This document shows, piece by piece, positions 9,184 through 18,800 of a stretch of DNA of 64,000 bases (its first letter is position 1; every line of letters begins with the position of its first letter). The notes below the pieces were generated by a model, which saw nothing but the letters and a program-made list of their open reading frames with translations, had not been told where the DNA came from and made no database searches. Location: positions 1-64,000 of the forward strand of contig WJLZ01000086.1 of NCBI GenBank assembly GCA_014728215.1, given 5' to 3'. Position numbers and translations under genes: made by a program. The stretch comes from Chitinivibrionales bacterium. GTDB taxonomy: Bacteria; Fibrobacterota; Chitinivibrionia; Chitinivibrionales; WJKA01.

Positions 9184-10656
9184 TCATTTCTCAAGCAGAG
9201 GACCAATTTTATATTCTTCGAGAGCAAGCGTCAGTTCAATTCTGGCGGCACTATATGCCATACGGGTGTTGGTAAGGTCTTTCCGGGCATCCAGAATATC
9301 TCTGTTTGTCGCCATTTGCTGATCATACCGTGCCCGGGCGATCTCCAGGGCTCTCCGGGCAACCGACACCGCCTCTTGTGCAATCTCCACTTTTTTGCGG
9401 GTTTCATCTATCGTTCGCACCAGCGCTTTGATTGCCGAAACGACTTGTTGCCGTTGTAAATCGAGCCGCATCTCCGCAGCTTTTTTATGAAGAGTCAATT
9501 TCTGCATCGAACGCCACGATGAGCCCCAGTCGAAAATATTCCAGTTAAGTGATACCCCAACAGTCCATTGATCGTCAAAATCACTCTCATCCATCCCATA
9601 CTGATTAGTATAATCGACTCCGTAAAAGCCGACAATTGAAGGCAGATATGATGCTCGCTGAATGTCTTTCATTCGCTCCATTATTCTCACCTGATATTCC
9701 ATGGCCCGGATATCATACCGTCTGAGAATCCTTTCTTCAAGCGTATCCGCGGTTGGATAAACGAACCGGTCATGCTCTTTCCATAACGCATTTGTATCGA
9801 TCTCGATTGTCAGTTCCGGTGATAAGCCGAGGAGTATCAGAAGCTGTTCACCGATTTCTCTTATCTCATTCTGTGAACTGATTTCATCGATTTTCTTTCT
9901 GGAAAGGGCCAGTTTTGTCTGTAAAAGATCGAGTTCGGTGATCATTCCATTTTCCAGAAGCATGGTCTGATTGTTAACCAGTTCTTCAAGCCACACCCGC
10001 TCGTCGTTGACAGCCTGGTAGGCCTCACGGCCAAGCACATAGTACCAGAAAAGTTTCAGGGTGCCGAAACCGGTTTCCTGAAGTGTTCTTTCATGCTGCA
10101 GCCGCCGTGATTCGTGGGTATACTCGGCGATACGATAGCTGCTCCAGAGTTTCCCTCCCATGAAAAGGGGCTGAGTGAGTTTAAGACCTGCAGATTTGAC
10201 TGTCTGAGGAGCTATCTGCAAGGGGCCTGTCCCAAAAAGTGCATTCATCTGTTCTTCTGCCTGCACGGAAGACAGGCTGTCGAAAAATTCGATCAAACTG
10301 CGCCAATTCTCATATTCGGGAGGAAGAATCAGTGTGTCGGCCGAATCCGGGGACGCTGTCTGTTCTCCGGAACCAAAGCCCGATAATGTGGGGGGTTCAT
10401 CAAGACGGGTATATGATCCGGTGACCGATAATGAAGGAAACAATGCTGCCAGTGCACTTTTACGGGCATACTCTTCCCCTTCAACCTCGAGCTTCGATGC
10501 CCGTATTACGGCACTCTGCGTTGTGACCAGTTCCAAGACTTTTTGCGGGGAAAGAAGGATTTTTTCGGCAGCTAAAACACCCGAAACAAGCAGCAATAAA
10601 ATTATAATAATTCTAAAATGAAAGAAAGTGGCGATATGACGGGGTGCAGAGAGCAT
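9184..10656 (-). CDS. TolC-like outer-membrane efflux channel
   Basis: A 490-residue outer-membrane efflux protein (OEP family) forming the exit duct for the RND system encoded directly downstream. It has a signal peptide (about residues 1-29, ending near LAAEK) and the internal duplication of the family. Long helices are rich in E/R/A/L, for example the LYHKA-to-QQVVSAIKALVRTIDETRKK region and the closing ARARYDQQMATNRDILDARKDL helix. First gene of the operon; its upstream 267 bases are shared with the divergent glycosidase-like gene. The three genes together are a complete tripartite efflux system. Confidence 0.92.
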   Translation of the reverse strand: MLSAPRHIATFFHFRIIIILLLLVSGVLAAEKILLSPQKVLELVTTQSAVIRASKLEVEGEEYARKSALAALFPSLSVTGSYTRLDEPPTLSGFGSGEQTASPDSADTLILPPEYENWRSLIEFFDSLSSVQAEEQMNALFGTGPLQIAPQTVKSAGLKLTQPLFMGGKLWSSYRIAEYTHESRRLQHERTLQETGFGTLKLFWYYVLGREAYQAVNDERVWLEELVNNQTMLLENGMITELDLLQTKLALSRKKIDEISSQNEIREIGEQLLILLGLSPELTIEIDTNALWKEHDRFVYPTADTLEERILRRYDIRAMEYQVRIMERMKDIQRASYLPSIVGFYGVDYTNQYGMDESDFDDQWTVGVSLNWNIFDWGSSWRSMQKLTLHKKAAEMRLDLQRQQVVSAIKALVRTIDETRKKVEIAQEAVSVARRALEIARARYDQQMATNRDILDARKDLTNTRMAYSAARIELTLALEEYKIGPLLEK

Positions 10657-10923
10657 ATGAATTCTATATAACTATGTTTAGCTTAAAATGTATTGTGGCT
10701 CTGTAAAAATAAAGACTGCCCCCAGGTTTGAGGCCGTTTTATTTAAAAGTATTAGACAAAAAATGATAATAAATGCAATAGATTATACCGATTTAACGGG
10801 TTTAAGTGTATTATATTAAGCTAGAGTCGATAACCGTGATCATGCTATGCTTTATATCCTCAGCACCGCCTCAGTTATAATTCGATACCATTATTTCTTG
10901 ATATTATCAGGAAGGCGACGAAG
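10657..10923. other. AT-rich divergent intergenic region
   Basis: 267 bases between the efflux operon (leftward) and the glycosidase-like gene (rightward). It is AT-rich with several TATAAT-like hexamers but no pair with a good -35 at correct spacing, no clear operator palindrome and no RNA gene that I can see. An AGGAAGG Shine-Dalgarno sequence near 10909-10915 serves the GTG at 10924. Confidence 0.5.
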
Positions 10924-12963
10924 GTGAAAAAATATCCGGGCAAGTGGCATGGAAATAAATATTATGTTGGCTTGCATTATGATCTTCACGGTCATCACAA
11001 TGAGCCGGACATGGGGCGGCGTGCCGACCTCAAAACACTTCTTCCTCAGATAAAGCGGCTGGGGGTTGATTTTGTCCAGACCGACTGTAAAGGCCATCCG
11101 GGTTATACCAGCTGGTCCAGCAAAACACCGGGAGCATCCATATGCGACAAAATGAAAAAGGACCCTCTCAAGGGATGGCGTAAAGCGACCCGCGCTCTAT
11201 CATTGCCGCTTCACTGCCACTATTCGGGAATCTGGGATGCAGCCGCAGCCGGAAAGCATCCGTCATGGCGTGTCGTTAACCCCTGTACCACGGTCCCGCA
11301 AGACTCTATGGGCCAGAATATAGGAGGTCCTCCCGGCCAGGCAATCTGCCCCCGAAGCCCCTATCTGGAAAAGTTAATGATCCCCCAGCTTATCGAATTG
11401 ATTGACCGGTATCAGGTTGACGGGTTCTGGATCGACGGCGATCTGTGGGCAGTGGTCCCCTGTTATTGCAAACGATGCTTAAAGGCCTTTAAAGAAAAAA
11501 CCGGCCTTTCCCGGGCACCAAAAGACAATTCGTCACCAAACTGGCCGGTCTGGATCAATTTTGTACGGGAAAGCTTTGAAGAATTTGTTACCCGGTATTG
11601 CGATGCTGTCCATAAGCATAAGCCGGGAGCTATTGTCTGCTCCAACTGGCTCCAGACCCTCCGTCATCCCGGCCCGCCAAAGGTACCCACCGACTGGATA
11701 AGCGGTGACAATACCTGGGTATTCGGCCTTGATGACTGCCGGTGTGAATCACGGTTTATCTCAACGAGAGGAAAGCACTGGGACATAATGATCTGGACAT
11801 TTTATAAAATGCACCGGATGCTCGATAAAACAGTCTCCTGGACTGCCAAACCGGCACAGATGATTCAGCAGGAAGCCGCGGTGGTATGCGCTTTCGGTGG
11901 ATCGGTTCAACTTTACGACAACGGCCATGGGGTGCGGGACGGCCGATTGATATCCTGGCACCAGTATCATATCGGGCCGGTGGTGTCCTTTATCAAAAAA
12001 CGAAAAAAATACTCCCAGAATACCACGACAATCCCCCAGATTGCAGTCCTCCATTCGGAGACCCATGCCCGTGAGCATCCGGGCGCCAATCTCATGTGGG
12101 GTGTCGATGTCACCTCGATCAGGGGGGCAACATTGTCACTCCTGGAAAACCATTATGGCGTCGATATCCTCGATGAGTGGGCGCTCATGCAGCATATCGA
12201 CAAGTTTCCTGTTGTTGTGGTACCTGAACAGGATGATCTCTCATCTAAAATGGTACACCGTCTCAAAGAGTATGCTGATGCCGGTGGCAAGTTGATCATT
12301 TCCGGTGCGCGGGCATACAACCGGTTCGGCTCTTCCTTTCTTGGCGTAAAATCTACACGGAAAATAGCATCACGGAATTTTTATATCAGCACCCATGATA
12401 AAAGCGCTCCGGTCTATAGCTCCGAATGGCGCATGATAAAACCGCAAAAACAGGCCCGTCCATTCGGACGTATCGGTAAAACACCGCTTGTCGATGAAAT
12501 GTTGCTTCCCTACCCCGCAGCGTCGATTCGAAAATACGGCAAAGGAGCGGTTGCTTATATCCCCTCTAATCTGTTCAAAGACTTCGACCACAACCACTAC
12601 ATTCGCATACGTAAATTTATCGGCATACTGACAGCCGCAGTAGCCGGAACACTCGATTATACCGTCAAAGCCCCATCGTGCATTGATATCGTTCTCAGGA
12701 AAAAGAAAAACCTGCGCATCATCCATTGTATCAATCGAAGTTCGGGAATTGCCAACCGACCCAATGATGGGGCGGTTGATGAAATCCCCCCGGTCGGGCC
12801 GATAACAATCAAGGTCCGCTCCCCCAAACGCCCACAAAATGTCAAAATCGTATTTGAAAAACAACCGCTTAATTGGAGCCATAAAGGAAAAACACTCAGC
12901 ATAGAGGTTCCCCGTATCCATATCCATGCCGCGGTAGTGATAGAAGATGGAGTAATGGAGTGA
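10924..12963 (+). CDS. hypothetical glycosidase (GHL6-like TIM barrel plus trimerisation-like domain)
   Basis: A 679-residue protein with no signal peptide, hence probably cytoplasmic. Residues 1-330 look like a TIM-barrel of the hypothetical glycosyl hydrolase (GHL6/alpha-fucosidase-like) group. The region DFVQTDCKGH near residue 50 and VDGFWIDGD (Asp166, Asp171) sit where such families carry their acidic catalytic residue, and a following CYCKRC-LKAF motif is typical of this group. Residues about 370-560 resemble a beta-galactosidase trimerisation (class-I amidotransferase-like) domain, including VVVPEQDDLSSKMVHRLKEYADAGGKLIISG. A beta-sandwich-like tail follows. Substrate unknown. Start is GTG 10924 with AGGAAGG upstream. 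It stands alone and is followed by the YihY-type gene after 83 bases. Confidence 0.72.
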   Translation: MKKYPGKWHGNKYYVGLHYDLHGHHNEPDMGRRADLKTLLPQIKRLGVDFVQTDCKGHPGYTSWSSKTPGASICDKMKKDPLKGWRKATRALSLPLHCHYSGIWDAAAAGKHPSWRVVNPCTTVPQDSMGQNIGGPPGQAICPRSPYLEKLMIPQLIELIDRYQVDGFWIDGDLWAVVPCYCKRCLKAFKEKTGLSRAPKDNSSPNWPVWINFVRESFEEFVTRYCDAVHKHKPGAIVCSNWLQTLRHPGPPKVPTDWISGDNTWVFGLDDCRCESRFISTRGKHWDIMIWTFYKMHRMLDKTVSWTAKPAQMIQQEAAVVCAFGGSVQLYDNGHGVRDGRLISWHQYHIGPVVSFIKKRKKYSQNTTTIPQIAVLHSETHAREHPGANLMWGVDVTSIRGATLSLLENHYGVDILDEWALMQHIDKFPVVVVPEQDDLSSKMVHRLKEYADAGGKLIISGARAYNRFGSSFLGVKSTRKIASRNFYISTHDKSAPVYSSEWRMIKPQKQARPFGRIGKTPLVDEMLLPYPAASIRKYGKGAVAYIPSNLFKDFDHNHYIRIRKFIGILTAAVAGTLDYTVKAPSCIDIVLRKKKNLRIIHCINRSSGIANRPNDGAVDEIPPVGPITIKVRSPKRPQNVKIVFEKQPLNWSHKGKTLSIEVPRIHIHAAVVIEDGVME

Positions 12964-13046
12964 TGATCCACCATCACCCCATTCCACTATCCCCTCTTCC
13001 CCCCACATTAAGCACTGCAACTGGTCCGTGGTTTATTTTTGAGTAA

Positions 13047-13841
13047 ATGAAAAAGAAAAACGGTTCAACGAGAATCCTTAAAGTTTACATAATGCGTCAC
13101 GGCCCATTGCTGGCAAAGGGAATTGCCTACAGTCTTCTGATGGGATGTATGCCCTTTCTTTTCCTTTCTTTTTCTCTTGCGAGTCTGCTGTATCAGGCTC
13201 TTCCGGACCTTCACAACACCGTGCACATGCAGATTGCCGAACTGCTCCCGGCCCAAACCGGGGATTTTATCATCAATACGATCGATTCGGCTGCCAGAGG
13301 ATGGGCCTCGGTGGGCGCCCTGGGTATCGCGATCCTGCTCTTTGTGGCCAAAGGCATTTATGAATCCATGGAAAGCGGCATCTCAGCCATTATGGGAATC
13401 AGCAAGCAAAGAATTATCTGGCGCAATCAGCTCTATGCAATACTCTTTACCCTGATCGGCATACTCTTTCTCCTGACCGCATCGGTGGGTGAAATGCTGA
13501 TCACGGCAAAACTCAAACGATATCCCATCCCGCCGGTTGCCTACACTCTTATGATCAAGGCTTTTTCGGTATTCCTTCTCGGCTTCGTTATTTTCACCAT
13601 GTATCTTATTGCAGGAAGCGGCCGGATCGATCTGCTGTATACATTCTGTGTTTCCCTCTCCATAGCCGTAATCTGGAAACTGATCGGTGTCGCCGGCCAA
13701 TTTGTTATCATCCAGTCCGGGCGACGGGCGGTGATTTACGGTATTTTGGCAAGTACGGTACTCTTCCTCTTCTGGCTCAAAGTATTCGCCCATCTGGTGC
13801 TCTTGGGTGGAGTGCTTATTTCGAGGAAATTTGATGGATGA
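13047..13841 (+). CDS. YihY/BrkB-family inner-membrane protein (UPF0761)
   Basis: Integral membrane protein of 264 residues with about six hydrophobic segments. The family signature is visible: an N-terminal LAKGIAYSLLMGCMPFLFLSF segment, then the amphipathic stretch AELLPAQTGDFI, the GWASVGALGIAILLF helix, and a C-terminal run of helices ending LVLLGGVLISRKF. Family members were once called ribonuclease BN by mistake; the true function is unsettled (membrane transport or envelope role suggested). It converges on the yraN-type gene, from which it is separated by 122 bases with no evident terminator. Confidence 0.88.
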   Translation: MKKKNGSTRILKVYIMRHGPLLAKGIAYSLLMGCMPFLFLSFSLASLLYQALPDLHNTVHMQIAELLPAQTGDFIINTIDSAARGWASVGALGIAILLFVAKGIYESMESGISAIMGISKQRIIWRNQLYAILFTLIGILFLLTASVGEMLITAKLKRYPIPPVAYTLMIKAFSVFLLGFVIFTMYLIAGSGRIDLLYTFCVSLSIAVIWKLIGVAGQFVIIQSGRRAVIYGILASTVLFLFWLKVFAHLVLLGGVLISRKFDG

Positions 13842-13963
13842 GGAGTAAGGGAAAGAAAATCGTGAGTCTTGTATATTTCCCGACAATCACTGCCTTTGAC
13901 TCGAAGAATAGTATGGCCGGTAATTATAAAGCTCGATTTACTTATCTGAAACAGGAGTACCGT

Positions 13964-14317
13964 TCAGGCTAAAAAAGCATTCTTCAGGTGATCGACCTTG
14001 TCTTTCTGAAAAGCGATAACATCAAACCGGCAGGGCTTGTCTTTTATTTCGTGTTCCATCAGATACCATCTGGCCATTCTGATCAGATTTCGTTGTTTTG
14101 CCCGTGAAACCCGGAAGAGTGGATTGCCGTACCCCGGACCAAATGACGCCTTGACTTCAACAAAAACAAGCACTCCCCTGGAGTCTTCTGCAATAATATC
14201 GAGCTCTCCCCCCCGGGTCTGATAATTGCGGGTAACAATCTGATATCCTTCAGAAATCAGATACTCCGCTGCCTGATTTTCGGCGGCCCGTCCTTTTTTT
14301 CGGGTATTTTCCGGCAT
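13964..14317 (-). CDS. YraN/UPF0102 family nuclease-like protein
   Basis: Small (117 residues) protein of the UPF0102 family, which has a restriction-endonuclease-like fold. The conserved motifs are present: AAENQAAEYLISEGYQIVTRNY, RGGELDIIAED with the metal-binding Glu/Asp, and VFVEVKA, the ExK element. Biological role in the family is not established, though DNA processing is suspected. It lies downstream of the kinase gene on the same strand with a 37-base gap and could be the last gene of that transcription unit. Confidence 0.9.
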   Translation of the reverse strand: MPENTRKKGRAAENQAAEYLISEGYQIVTRNYQTRGGELDIIAEDSRGVLVFVEVKASFGPGYGNPLFRVSRAKQRNLIRMARWYLMEHEIKDKPCRFDVIAFQKDKVDHLKNAFLA

Positions 14318-14354
14318 AATTTTTGTTCAGCGTGTCGAGTGGTGAACCCGTAAC

Positions 14355-15473
14355 TCAATGTCCCGATAAGATGTGCAACAGGAAAAGCATGGCCAGGGCA
14401 CCGATAAGGACCAGTGAGAGCCATTGATTATTCCAGGTCTCGATCCAGAATTCGGTATGAAAAGGGACCGCCCACCACGGAACCCCCCACATGGTGCTTC
14501 GATGTCGCCGGCGGTCACCGCTTCTCCGGTCGGTAATCCGCTTGTCGACAACCGTATCGCCCTTATGGTAACTTTTTGCTTTCACCTTGAACCCGGAAAT
14601 CGACAGAGTGGGCCGTTCGATCTTTTCATCGATATCGACCGAGTCCAGGTGTTCGAGCATTTCGGTAATTGAATGGTACCGCTCTTTTTTATCTTTTTTG
14701 AGGGCCTTGAGAATAATAAGCTCAAGCCGCTTGGGGATATCTTTTCGTTTTGCCGAGGGCGGCGGGGGTAATTCATGAACCTGCTTGTAGGCGATGGCAA
14801 CGGCATTGTCTCCGGTAAAAGGCGGGAGCCCGGTCACCATCTCATACATCACAATCCCCAGAGAATAGATATCTGTCTGAACATCGGGAGTTTTCCCCTC
14901 AGCCTGCTCAGGAGACATGTATTCGGGTGTGCCGACAGCGACACCGGTCATGGTTATGGTGTTGTGGGTAAATATTTTAGCGATTCCAAAGTCACTCAAA
15001 AGCACCGTACCGCTTTTATCAATAAGGACATTCTGCGGTTTGATATCACGGTGGATTACATTTTTTTCGTGGGCATACCGCAATGCCCTGCATATCTGCT
15101 TGGAAATGTCGATAATATCCGAATAGGGCATACTCTTTCTCTCGGCGATACGCTGAGCCAGATTTTTGCCGTCCACATATTGCATGGCAAAATAGCGATA
15201 GGTGTTTTCGATGCCATACTCATAAATATTGATAATATTCTGATGCTGGAGCATGGATATCGCTTTTGCTTCAATTTCGAACCGCATCATGGATTCTTCA
15301 CTTTTTGAGGTCACCGGGAGAAGAACTTTCATCGCGACAATACGGTTCAGAGGTTCCTGTTCGGCCTTATAGATGGCGCCCATTCCTCCCATACCGAGCA
15401 TGCCAAGAATTTTATAGTGCCCGATTCGTTCAGGCATCCAGTCGAATTTATCTATCGGGTGCTCTTTACTCAT
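14355..15473 (-). CDS. Hanks-type Ser/Thr protein kinase with C-terminal TM helix
   Basis: A 372-residue eukaryotic-like protein kinase. The glycine-rich loop is GMLGMGGMGAIYKA, the ATP-anchoring lysine is Lys49 in VAMK, the catalytic loop is HRDIKPQN with Asp143, the metal-binding Asp161 is in DFG, and the GTPEYMSPEQ activation/APE segment is intact, so it should be active. After the kinase domain (to about residue 275) comes a basic juxtamembrane segment and one TM helix near residues 345-368, leaving essentially no extracytoplasmic sensor. It lies 31 bases downstream of the FHA-FHA-ABC gene on the same strand; FHA domains bind phosphothreonine, so that transporter is a natural substrate or partner. 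Confidence 0.95.
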   Translation of the reverse strand: MSKEHPIDKFDWMPERIGHYKILGMLGMGGMGAIYKAEQEPLNRIVAMKVLLPVTSKSEESMMRFEIEAKAISMLQHQNIINIYEYGIENTYRYFAMQYVDGKNLAQRIAERKSMPYSDIIDISKQICRALRYAHEKNVIHRDIKPQNVLIDKSGTVLLSDFGIAKIFTHNTITMTGVAVGTPEYMSPEQAEGKTPDVQTDIYSLGIVMYEMVTGLPPFTGDNAVAIAYKQVHELPPPPSAKRKDIPKRLELIILKALKKDKKERYHSITEMLEHLDSVDIDEKIERPTLSISGFKVKAKSYHKGDTVVDKRITDRRSGDRRRHRSTMWGVPWWAVPFHTEFWIETWNNQWLSLVLIGALAMLFLLHILSGH

Positions 15474-15504
15474 GACAAATCACACATTTCGATCAGGTTG
15501 AATA

Positions 15505-17679
15505 TTATATAATCCGTCGCCAACGGATCGAGACTACCATTAAAATAATTAATCCTGCAAAGAGACAGAAGAGTGAGCGCCATTCGGTCCAGAGCCAGAT
15601 CGATTGTTCCAGCATGGCCTGGCGCTTGAAAAGGGTAAATACCGGTTTTGACACGGTTAAGAGTGACAAAAACCGTCCCGGCGCAGTCATTCTGTCGAAA
15701 GGGATCAGAATCCCCGAGTAAAAAATCTGAGGAATCAATATGATCGGAAGCCAGCTGATCGCCTGCCGTACATTACCGGAAAAGGCACTGATACACAAAC
15801 CAAACAACACTCCTCCACAGGAAGCGGTAATGATCAGCAGAACAGTGCTCAATGTTTGATTGATATTTTCAAAAATCAAAAAGAGACAACCACTGAATAC
15901 CAGTGCTTGAATAACGGCAAATAGGCCCAAAACCACTATTTTGGAAAGGATATAGGCGCCAATAGATAAACCAACACTGTATTCCCGATCAAAACAGAGC
16001 CATTCGCCGGCAATTTCACGAACAGAATTCATTCCGCCGAACCAGAGAGCCGAAATAGTAAGACAGAAATAAAAGGAAAGGGGAAGGAAATTCATATCCC
16101 TGGAAAAAACAAAGGCGAGTAAAACAGCAATGAGTGCCGGCTGAAGAAAAAGAAGCCCGAGATTACGGACATCCCGTGCCAGTACTTTGGCATATCTGAT
16201 CACCAGCATTCCCAGCTGTTTTAAAAAGGAGGCCGATTTGGGATGATAAAACCGAACCTCTTTCTGATCTTTTCGAAGCATTTGCTGATCGACCCCTTCG
16301 GAGGTCCTCGTAAGTCGCTTTACCGGCCTGCTTTCCATTGGTGCTGTTGATTTTTTTGTAACTTCGTAGGCCTGGGCAATTGAATCGACTCCCAGCTCAT
16401 CGATAATAGCACCGGGCGATCCGTTGAATTCCAGCGTACCTTTGTTCATAAAGATAATTCGGTCACATTGATCGATCTGCTCCAGAAGATGGGTTGTAAT
16501 AATCAGAGTATGCCCTTTATCTGATATTTTTTTGAATAGAAGCATAAACCGTTTGATCAATGCAGGATCCAGTCCGGCAAGAGGTTCATCAAGAAAAATC
16601 AGGGTTGGTGAAGAAAGAAGCTCTATGCCGAGGTGGACTCGTTTTGCTTCTCCTCCCGAGAGTTTCGAGATACGGCGATTGGCGGCGCTTCGCAGCTCTA
16701 AAAGATCCATTACTTCGTTGATCCTGTCCAGACGCTCGATTTCGGCACTGTCTCTGGGAAGGCGCAGAATGCCCTGCTCTCTGAATGTTTCGAGCACCGT
16801 TAATTCCCGGTGAAGAAGGTTCTCCTGGGCTACATATCCTACGCTGGTACGGAATGCCTTGAAAAAGCGTTTTAAGGGAAGGCCGTTATAAAAAATATTG
16901 CCGTCCTGCAACGGGATCCGGCCGGTAAGGGCCTGAGCAAGGGTGGTTTTTCCCGCACCTGAAGGTCCCAGAACAGCAACAAATTCTCCCGGATATATTT
17001 CAAAGGATACATTATTCAAAAGCACGGATTTTTGAGTGCGAACAGTAATGTTTACCACCTCGAGCTTGACACGGTTAAAGTCATCGGTCTGCATCAAACG
17101 GCCGTCAATAAAAAAGAATCGGTAGGGACCAATCTGAATTATGTCATCTTTGGACAGTACAATATTCTGCGCAGGATTACCATTAACAAAAGTGCCGTTA
17201 TTGCTTCGAAGGTCGGTGATAGAATACTGCCCCTCGTCGTTCATGCTCATCCGTGCATGGAACCGCGATACCAGTGGATGATTTATCTGGATATCGTTGC
17301 TGCCATCCCTGCCGATCGTAATCTGCCGATCTTTTATTTGCCTCACGAATGTACGATCTTCAGGATCTGTCGAATATCGCCGTGCCAGAATGAGTGTCGA
17401 ATCGTTCAGAGAGATATCAAAAACGGCAATTCCTACCGCAAGCACATCGCCGTCACTGATGGTATGCATTCTTACCTGTGAATTATTGACAAAGGTACCA
17501 AAAGAGCTGTCGTGGTCGTTCAATACCGGCACAGGGCCGGTTAAGTCGATTTTTACATGAGTTCGTGAGACACCCATGCCGTCAACGATGATATCACAGG
17601 ATGGATCCCGGCCGATTGTGATGACGCCGCCGGTTAAGGGGAAAGGAAATGTTTGCGGCCTGGTTGATTCTGAAGACAT
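15505..17679 (-). CDS. FHA-FHA-ABC transporter fusion (ABC ATPase plus ABC-2 type permease)
   Basis: 724 residues in one chain. FHA domain 1 (about 17-90: TIGRDPSCDI, VSRTHVKI), FHA domain 2 (about 115-190: TIGRDGSNDI, VSRFHARM, NGTFVNG) and an ABC ATPase (about 205-430) come first. The ATPase has Walker A GPSGAGKT 238-245, signature LSGGE 340-344 and Walker B IFLDEP 361-366. An ABCG/ABC-2-type membrane domain (about 485-724, roughly six helices) follows. Both FHA domains keep the phosphothreonine-binding Arg/Ser/His residues. Such half-transporters should dimerise; cargo is unknown. Control by phosphorylation is likely, given the membrane-anchored kinase encoded immediately downstream. Confidence 0.93.
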   Translation of the reverse strand: MSSESTRPQTFPFPLTGGVITIGRDPSCDIIVDGMGVSRTHVKIDLTGPVPVLNDHDSSFGTFVNNSQVRMHTISDGDVLAVGIAVFDISLNDSTLILARRYSTDPEDRTFVRQIKDRQITIGRDGSNDIQINHPLVSRFHARMSMNDEGQYSITDLRSNNGTFVNGNPAQNIVLSKDDIIQIGPYRFFFIDGRLMQTDDFNRVKLEVVNITVRTQKSVLLNNVSFEIYPGEFVAVLGPSGAGKTTLAQALTGRIPLQDGNIFYNGLPLKRFFKAFRTSVGYVAQENLLHRELTVLETFREQGILRLPRDSAEIERLDRINEVMDLLELRSAANRRISKLSGGEAKRVHLGIELLSSPTLIFLDEPLAGLDPALIKRFMLLFKKISDKGHTLIITTHLLEQIDQCDRIIFMNKGTLEFNGSPGAIIDELGVDSIAQAYEVTKKSTAPMESRPVKRLTRTSEGVDQQMLRKDQKEVRFYHPKSASFLKQLGMLVIRYAKVLARDVRNLGLLFLQPALIAVLLAFVFSRDMNFLPLSFYFCLTISALWFGGMNSVREIAGEWLCFDREYSVGLSIGAYILSKIVVLGLFAVIQALVFSGCLFLIFENINQTLSTVLLIITASCGGVLFGLCISAFSGNVRQAISWLPIILIPQIFYSGILIPFDRMTAPGRFLSLLTVSKPVFTLFKRQAMLEQSIWLWTEWRSLFCLFAGLIILMVVSIRWRRII

Positions 17680-17747
17680 AAACCGTTTTAAAAACCGGGA
17701 TTTACATTAACACACGTTGCCTGGGGCATGGAACCTGCGGGGGGCCT

Positions 17748-18326
17748 CTATTTTCCCTCGATTTCCTTTGTGACTATTTGGATCAACTTCTTTTGTGCAT
17801 CTTCAAGTTTATCGTTATGCACAGTATATTCATATTTGCCCTCTTTTTCGGCAAACTCAATCTCTTTTCTGGCATTATTCAACCTGATACTGATTGTTTC
17901 TTCGCTGTCGGTCCCTCTTTTGTGCAAGCGGCGTTCCAGAACTTCCAGTGAAGGCGGCAAAATGAGTATGCCCACGGCTTCAGGATAGACAACATCAAAT
18001 TTTTTCTTCCCATAAACATCGATGTCCATGATAATATGATCTCCAGAACCGGTAACCCTGTCGACAAACCCCTTTGGTGTCCCATAATAATTGCCGTGAA
18101 CGACCTGCCATTCGGCGAATTCATTGTCTTCGATACGTTTCTTAAATTCCTCATCAGAAAGGAAAAAATAATGAATACCATCGACTTCACCGGCCCGTGG
18201 CTTCCGGGTTGTGGCCGAAATGGAATAGACCATATTTGGTATGGCTGCTTTGAGATAATTGAGAAGCGTTGTTTTCCCCGCACCTGATGGGGCCGAAACA
18301 ACAAATATTTTTCCTTTAGAACTCAA
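17748..18326 (-). CDS. gmk: guanylate kinase
   Basis: Phosphorylates GMP to GDP. At 192 residues it has normal length, with the P-loop SAPSGAGKTT at residues 11-20, the GMP-binding region SATTRKPRAGEVDGIHYFFLSDEEF, and a lid segment followed by ILILPPSLEVLERRLHKRGTDSEE. All functional motifs look complete. The small membrane-protein gene lies 63 bases upstream on the same strand, and the FHA-ABC gene 68 bases downstream; an operon is possible but not demanded. Confidence 0.97.
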   Translation of the reverse strand: MSSKGKIFVVSAPSGAGKTTLLNYLKAAIPNMVYSISATTRKPRAGEVDGIHYFFLSDEEFKKRIEDNEFAEWQVVHGNYYGTPKGFVDRVTGSGDHIIMDIDVYGKKKFDVVYPEAVGILILPPSLEVLERRLHKRGTDSEETISIRLNNARKEIEFAEKEGKYEYTVHNDKLEDAQKKLIQIVTKEIEGK

Positions 18327-18389
18327 TGAGTATCCGCCTTGGTAAATGAAATCATGCCTGTGGATGAAAAAGGTGAGCGAATCCCGGTG

Positions 18390-18647
18390 CTACTCCTCAT
18401 TCGATTCCCCGGAATTATCTTCATCCAGCTTGTCCCGTTCTTCCTGCTTCTTACGGTCTTCTTCAGTCTGCTCTTCGATCATTTTGCGAACTTCAAGCTC
18501 CCGCTGGGCAAAATCTTTCTCCTTTAAGAGCAAATACTGCGATTTGGAGAGGTGATTGATGATATTATTCATTGTCTTGCTGATCACAAGAAACAAAATA
18601 AACATCACCACAAAGGAAGAGAATGCAATTACATAATGTAAGATCAT
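18390..18647 (-). CDS. small single-pass membrane protein with charged coiled-coil tail
   Basis: An 85-residue frame. An N-terminal TM helix (about residues 4-24) is followed by a helical, highly charged tail (KEKDFAQRELEVRKMIEEQTEEDRKKQEERD) ending in acidic residues. I do not recognise a family. It is supported by the TM-plus-coiled-coil design and by its position just upstream of gmk on the same strand. There is no Shine-Dalgarno sequence before ATG 18647, so the start or the gene itself is uncertain. Confidence 0.55.
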   Translation of the reverse strand: MILHYVIAFSSFVVMFILFLVISKTMNNIINHLSKSQYLLLKEKDFAQRELEVRKMIEEQTEEDRKKQEERDKLDEDNSGESNEE

Positions 18648-18800
18648 ATATGTATAAAATAGTTTTATGGCATGTTCGGTGAAGGCTAAATCCGTATTTT
18701 ACCTGCAAAAATATTGAGCAGCTTTTCATTCCGAATTCAAACAGGATAGAGTATATTATATAAATTGAAAGATCAACCACTTTTTTGAAAGGAGTCGGCA

